The notes under the pieces are model-generated. The model made no database searches. It saw nothing but the letters and a program-made list of their open reading frames with translations, and was not told the origin of the DNA. The position numbers were made by a program, and so were the translations under genes. Below, one piece after another: positions 60,801 through 64,000 of a stretch of DNA of 64,000 bases (position 1 is its first letter; the number at the start of each line of letters is the position of its first letter). Source of the stretch: Vanessa cardui. Lineage: Eukaryota > Arthropoda > Insecta > Lepidoptera > Nymphalidae. The stretch lies in contig NC_061131.1 in NCBI RefSeq assembly GCF_905220365.1, positions 6,547,318 to 6,611,317 on the forward strand, in the 5' to 3' direction.

Positions 60801-62566
60801 CATGTTTTGTACATTTATATGAACTAAATGTATTTGCGCTTCTACATACTAATTGAAACACGCGTATGTCAACAAAAACATGAGATGTGATGAAATTTTA
60901 CTTTATAAATCTAAGGGACATTTGTAAATTGAGTACATAGGTCGGATAATTTAGTAATATCATTTAACTTCTCAAAAACTTGTGGCAGAGTGCGATAAAA
61001 ATAGAGAAAAGATGTTGTTGTCGTTTTCAAATTTTTATACAAAAAAAAATCTATATTACATTTGAAAATTCTAAAGTAAATTTTTATAAAAATGTTATTA
61101 ATCAAAGTTGTTTTATATATACACACTACAGGTACATTCTTCATGAAATTCAAAGATACACAAGGCATAATATACAATTGATATATATAAGTTTGCATTC
61201 GAAAATACATTTCCTAGCGTTATTAACTGCACTTCTTTTATTTCTTAATTACAGCCAGCTCTATAAAGCTTATGGCGCAGTCTGCCGTGAGTTTTTGTGT
61301 ATAATAAATATATTAGATACTACGACATCGGTTTACCCCTTAAATTTATCGTAATAAATATGTAAAATAATTTGATTAAATTAGATGAAATTCTTTGATA
61401 TCGGACGATTTCAGAGAATATTTTTCTACAATCTTTTTAAATTTTAAAAGAGCAATTTATGCACTAAGTATATCAATGATAATTTATGAAATGTTTGGTT
61501 AATACATCATGGTGAATGAGCCAGATATGTTGAAGAGAATTTTAGTTAATAATTTTATTGTATTATGTAAGTCATTAAGTTTAAGTAATTTACAACTTGG
61601 CCTGTTGATATATATTATAATCCTATTAAGACTTTATTTCTGGGATTGTAAAATAAAAACTACATACAAAGAAATCCTTTTATTGTCTAACATTCCTTGA
61701 TTATCTACTACCAAATAATTAACAAATAGAATAAATTTATTTTTTACTGTTAACCAGTGGCAAAATCAAAACAATACTACACACAATGCTAAAAATGTAC
61801 TTCTATTTCAGTAACCCATTCAATGCTACCGAGAAATTATCTTAAAATAAATTAGGTTTTAAATTAGGACGCCGATAGGCGTCGTGTAGCCATACCGCGG
61901 CGGTGTATGCAAGTATTGTAAGCTCCGAGGGCGTCTTCAATATTGAGAATGGGTTAATAGCTCTTAGAAGACTAGTTACGGCAATACAATAAAAAAATCC
62001 ATGTTTAGTAATTGTTAGACTTACTTGCAACTTTTATCTATGATATTTGAAATTCATAACTGCGTATTTAGTTGTTGCGTTTTGATTTTTATGTAAAGTA
62101 TTACTAAAATAATTAATCATTTGATAATAAAATTAAAACATCAGACTCAGTAACACATTTTTGTCCTTTTTTAAAACAACAAATGTAGCCTCTTTTTAAT
62201 CAGGTAAATAACATGTCGTGCCAGCGACTGCTTTCCACAATTTTTGAATTTAAAATGCTATGACTTAAATATCATATCAACACAACAGTCGAAACATGAG
62301 GCTTACTGATAGCCATTAATAAATTAAAAAAGAAGTACTGCAATTTGTAAGGTCTCATGAATTGAAAGAAAAAACAGTTGAGGTGTTTCCTAATAAATAA
62401 TAAAATAATGTTTTATATATAGCTTTTATGGGATTATTCATAGCAATTAAAAATATATACAATATTAAAAAAACTAGTTTTTACTCATTAGTTTTTGCTT
62501 ATTTTAGGCTATTCAATCATAAACATTTTTTCTTATAAACATACAAAGATGACAAGAAAATACACA
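60801..62566. other. Intergenic sequence between convergent Anp32 and Orc2
   Basis: AT-rich with no supported gene. Frames of 124 codons on plus (60980-61354) and 99 codons on minus (60911-61210) overlap, lack motifs and are not called. A GC-richer patch at 61850-61960 (GACGCCGATAGGCGTCGTGT) looks like part of a dispersed repeat but has no second copy here. Confidence 0.4.
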
Positions 62567-62572
62567 TTTATT
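62567..62572 (-). terminator. Orc2: Poly(A) signal of Orc2
   Basis: AATAAA on the minus strand beginning 9 bp past the Orc2 stop codon, implying a very short 3' UTR. Confidence 0.55.
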
Positions 62573-62580
62573 ATAAAAAA

Positions 62581-62786
62581 TCACTGTATTTTGATTTGTT
62601 GGTCTAAAAATTGCTGTAGTAAAGAACTTTCGATGGGTATGACAAGGTTCTCACTGCCATCTAATGTTCTTTTTATTTTAACTAATTTATGATCTAAGAA
62701 CTCTGTAAGTTGAGCTCTTAGAGCAAGATCCGAGCTTACCAGGAACTGCTCACGAGCTTTTGAATACAAATCCTTGAATGGCAGAC
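62581..62786 (-). CDS. Orc2: Orc2 (origin recognition complex subunit 2), last coding exon
   Basis: Minus-strand terminal exon with acceptor TGTTTACAG above 62786, entering with two bases of a split Gly codon. It encodes 67 residues: LPFKDLYSKAREQFLVSSDL, ALRAQLTEFLDHKLVKIKRT and a tail ending QQFLDQQIKIQ, stop TGA at 62583-62581. AREKFLVSSDLALRAQLTEFxDHKL is the conserved C-terminal signature of ORC2, which contributes a winged-helix DNA-binding domain to the replication origin complex. The rest of the gene lies to the right, outside the window. I found no second exon before 64000, so at least 1.2 kb of intron follows. Confidence 0.93.
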
Positions 62787-64000
62787 CTGTAAACATTACA
62801 AAGTTGTTATATTCATACAAATAATAAAGACATTTATTATTACACTACTTATATTTTACGAGACAATAATAATTAAAATATGTCGTATTTTGATATCGGA
62901 GACGAGAACGTGAGATTAGCTGAAACAGCCTAACGATCCATCCCTCATTGTGCTACTAAGATGTAAAAACATCATCTGTATCACAGTGCACATTTCTCTC
63001 GTTCTGACTCACGCCTTCAACAAATTATGTAGACACATTCTTCTTACATAAAATTATACTCGTTTACACTATAGTAGAATAAACTCACTAGCTTTTCATA
63101 ATATGTTTTTTTAGAAATTTCAATCGTGGGTACAGGGCCTGCCTCGCATGTCCTTCCAAGTATAAGTACGCTTTGATTGATATTTATTTATTTATCAATG
63201 TAATAATTCTAATCCTACTTATCAATTGTAACAAATATGAAATCTAAAACTAATTTATTAAGAATTCTTCATACTTTACAAATCTTTTAATTATATAGTT
63301 AAATGCTTGACAGCAGTGTTGGGCATTAATCAAGCAATTGTCAATTATTTTATTAATTGACTAAAAAAGTAATTGCAATTAAATTAATTACAATTAAATT
63401 AATCGCAATTACACTTTTAATTGCACCTTGCAATTAAATTAATTTGATTAACGTATGTCAATTGCAACTTACAATTAAAATAATTGCAATTAACTTTTTT
63501 AATTGTTTTATAAAACAATTAAAACTAACAATTAACTTTATATATCAAAATGAAATTAGTAAAGATTTAGGAAAATTAAGCTATAAGTATTAGACTTCAG
63601 ACGAATAAAAATGTGGTCAAAGGCTCTTAAGTATAGCTTATTTTTTCTAAATCTCTCTTTCCACAGAAAAAAAAGTGTTTATTTTTATATTATATAATAT
63701 AAAGTTGCATTGATCAATATTTCCGCAGCGTAGGTGTAAAACAAAAACATTTCAAGTCGTCGTCTTCGTTCAAGTCTTTTATTTGTTGCTAACATATTTA
63801 TTTAACTACATGAAAAGATTCTTTCACTATTCTACTACCCGGAACCACACGGGTATATTGTATATTTATATATACCAGCTTTATATTATAGCAGTATTTT
63901 TAATTGTTATTTTTTAATTAAAATTAACAAAACAATTAAAAATTAATTAATTGTTAGTTGTGATTTTCCACAATTACAATTGATTAATTGTTAACTGTAT
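62787..64000 (-). other. Orc2: Orc2 intron (partial)
   Basis: AT-rich, no exon recognised. It contains the repetitive AATTAATTGCAATTAA-type block from about 63314 to the window end. Confidence 0.55.
63314..64000. repeat. Low-complexity TTAATTGCAATTAA block, possible hAT-like element end
   Basis: Begins CAGTGTTGGGCATTAATCAA, resembling hAT terminal inverted repeats (CAGTGTTGG...). It is followed by many short inverted and direct repeats of AATTGCAATTAA and AATTAATTGTTA up to the window edge. The opposite terminus would lie outside, so the element type is inferred. Confidence 0.4.

Noticed and set aside
60911..61354. Overlapping frames of 99 (minus) and 124 (plus) codons
   Set aside because: Mutually overlapping, low-complexity AT-rich, no family signature.

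Overview
The window is eukaryotic nuclear DNA from a lepidopteran, probably a nymphalid butterfly. It is strongly AT-rich, with small GC-rich exons separated by long introns. It carries many copies of lepidopteran-type tRNA-derived SINEs and RTE- and jockey/CR1-type LINE debris. The protein-coding content is an insect-type Anp32/Mapmodulin, an Orc2 terminus and an MGAT2-family protein. The order-level call is firm. The family-level call rests on remembered SINE similarity and is weak.

Layout. (1) About 2.2-49.9 kb, minus strand: one long gene assembled here from splice sites and reading phase. It has a 5' exon at about 49.7-49.9 kb, a possible alternative start exon at 49.34-49.43 kb, a start exon at 28.8 kb, and coding exons at 19.1, 17.4, 15.6, 11.6 and probably 2.3 kb. 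The product is a single-pass membrane protein of about 245-258 aa with a polybasic juxtamembrane region. I do not recognise the family. (2) 50.8-52.0 kb, minus: an intact intronless 410-aa MGAT2-like N-acetylglucosaminyltransferase (GT16 family) with several family-conserved positions changed. (3) 56.0-60.8 kb, plus: Anp32/Mapmodulin, six coding exons, 255 aa. (4) 62.58-62.79 kb, minus: the last coding exon of Orc2, convergent with Anp32. The rest of Orc2 lies beyond the right edge.

The introns and intergenic DNA hold at least eleven copies or fragments of SINE family A, which has a tRNA-like head with A and B boxes and a (GTT)n tail. There are about five copies of a second short element (family B), two RTE 3'-region relics and one RTE ORF relic. 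Jockey/CR1-like LINE relics occur on both strands. A GC-rich poly(A) insert sits inside a SINE B box, a long foldback lies at 34.8-35.2 kb, and a hAT-like terminus may lie at the right edge. The most striking non-genic structure is a 12 x 139 bp near-perfect tandem array at 7325-8992, in which every unit carries the Pol III A-box end of a family A SINE.

The genes do not form an operon-like unit. The only clear arrangement is Anp32 and Orc2 in tail-to-tail orientation, and the MGAT2-like gene sitting upstream of the membrane-protein gene on the same strand. All exon joins were made by eye from splice motifs and phase; no transcript or database evidence was used.
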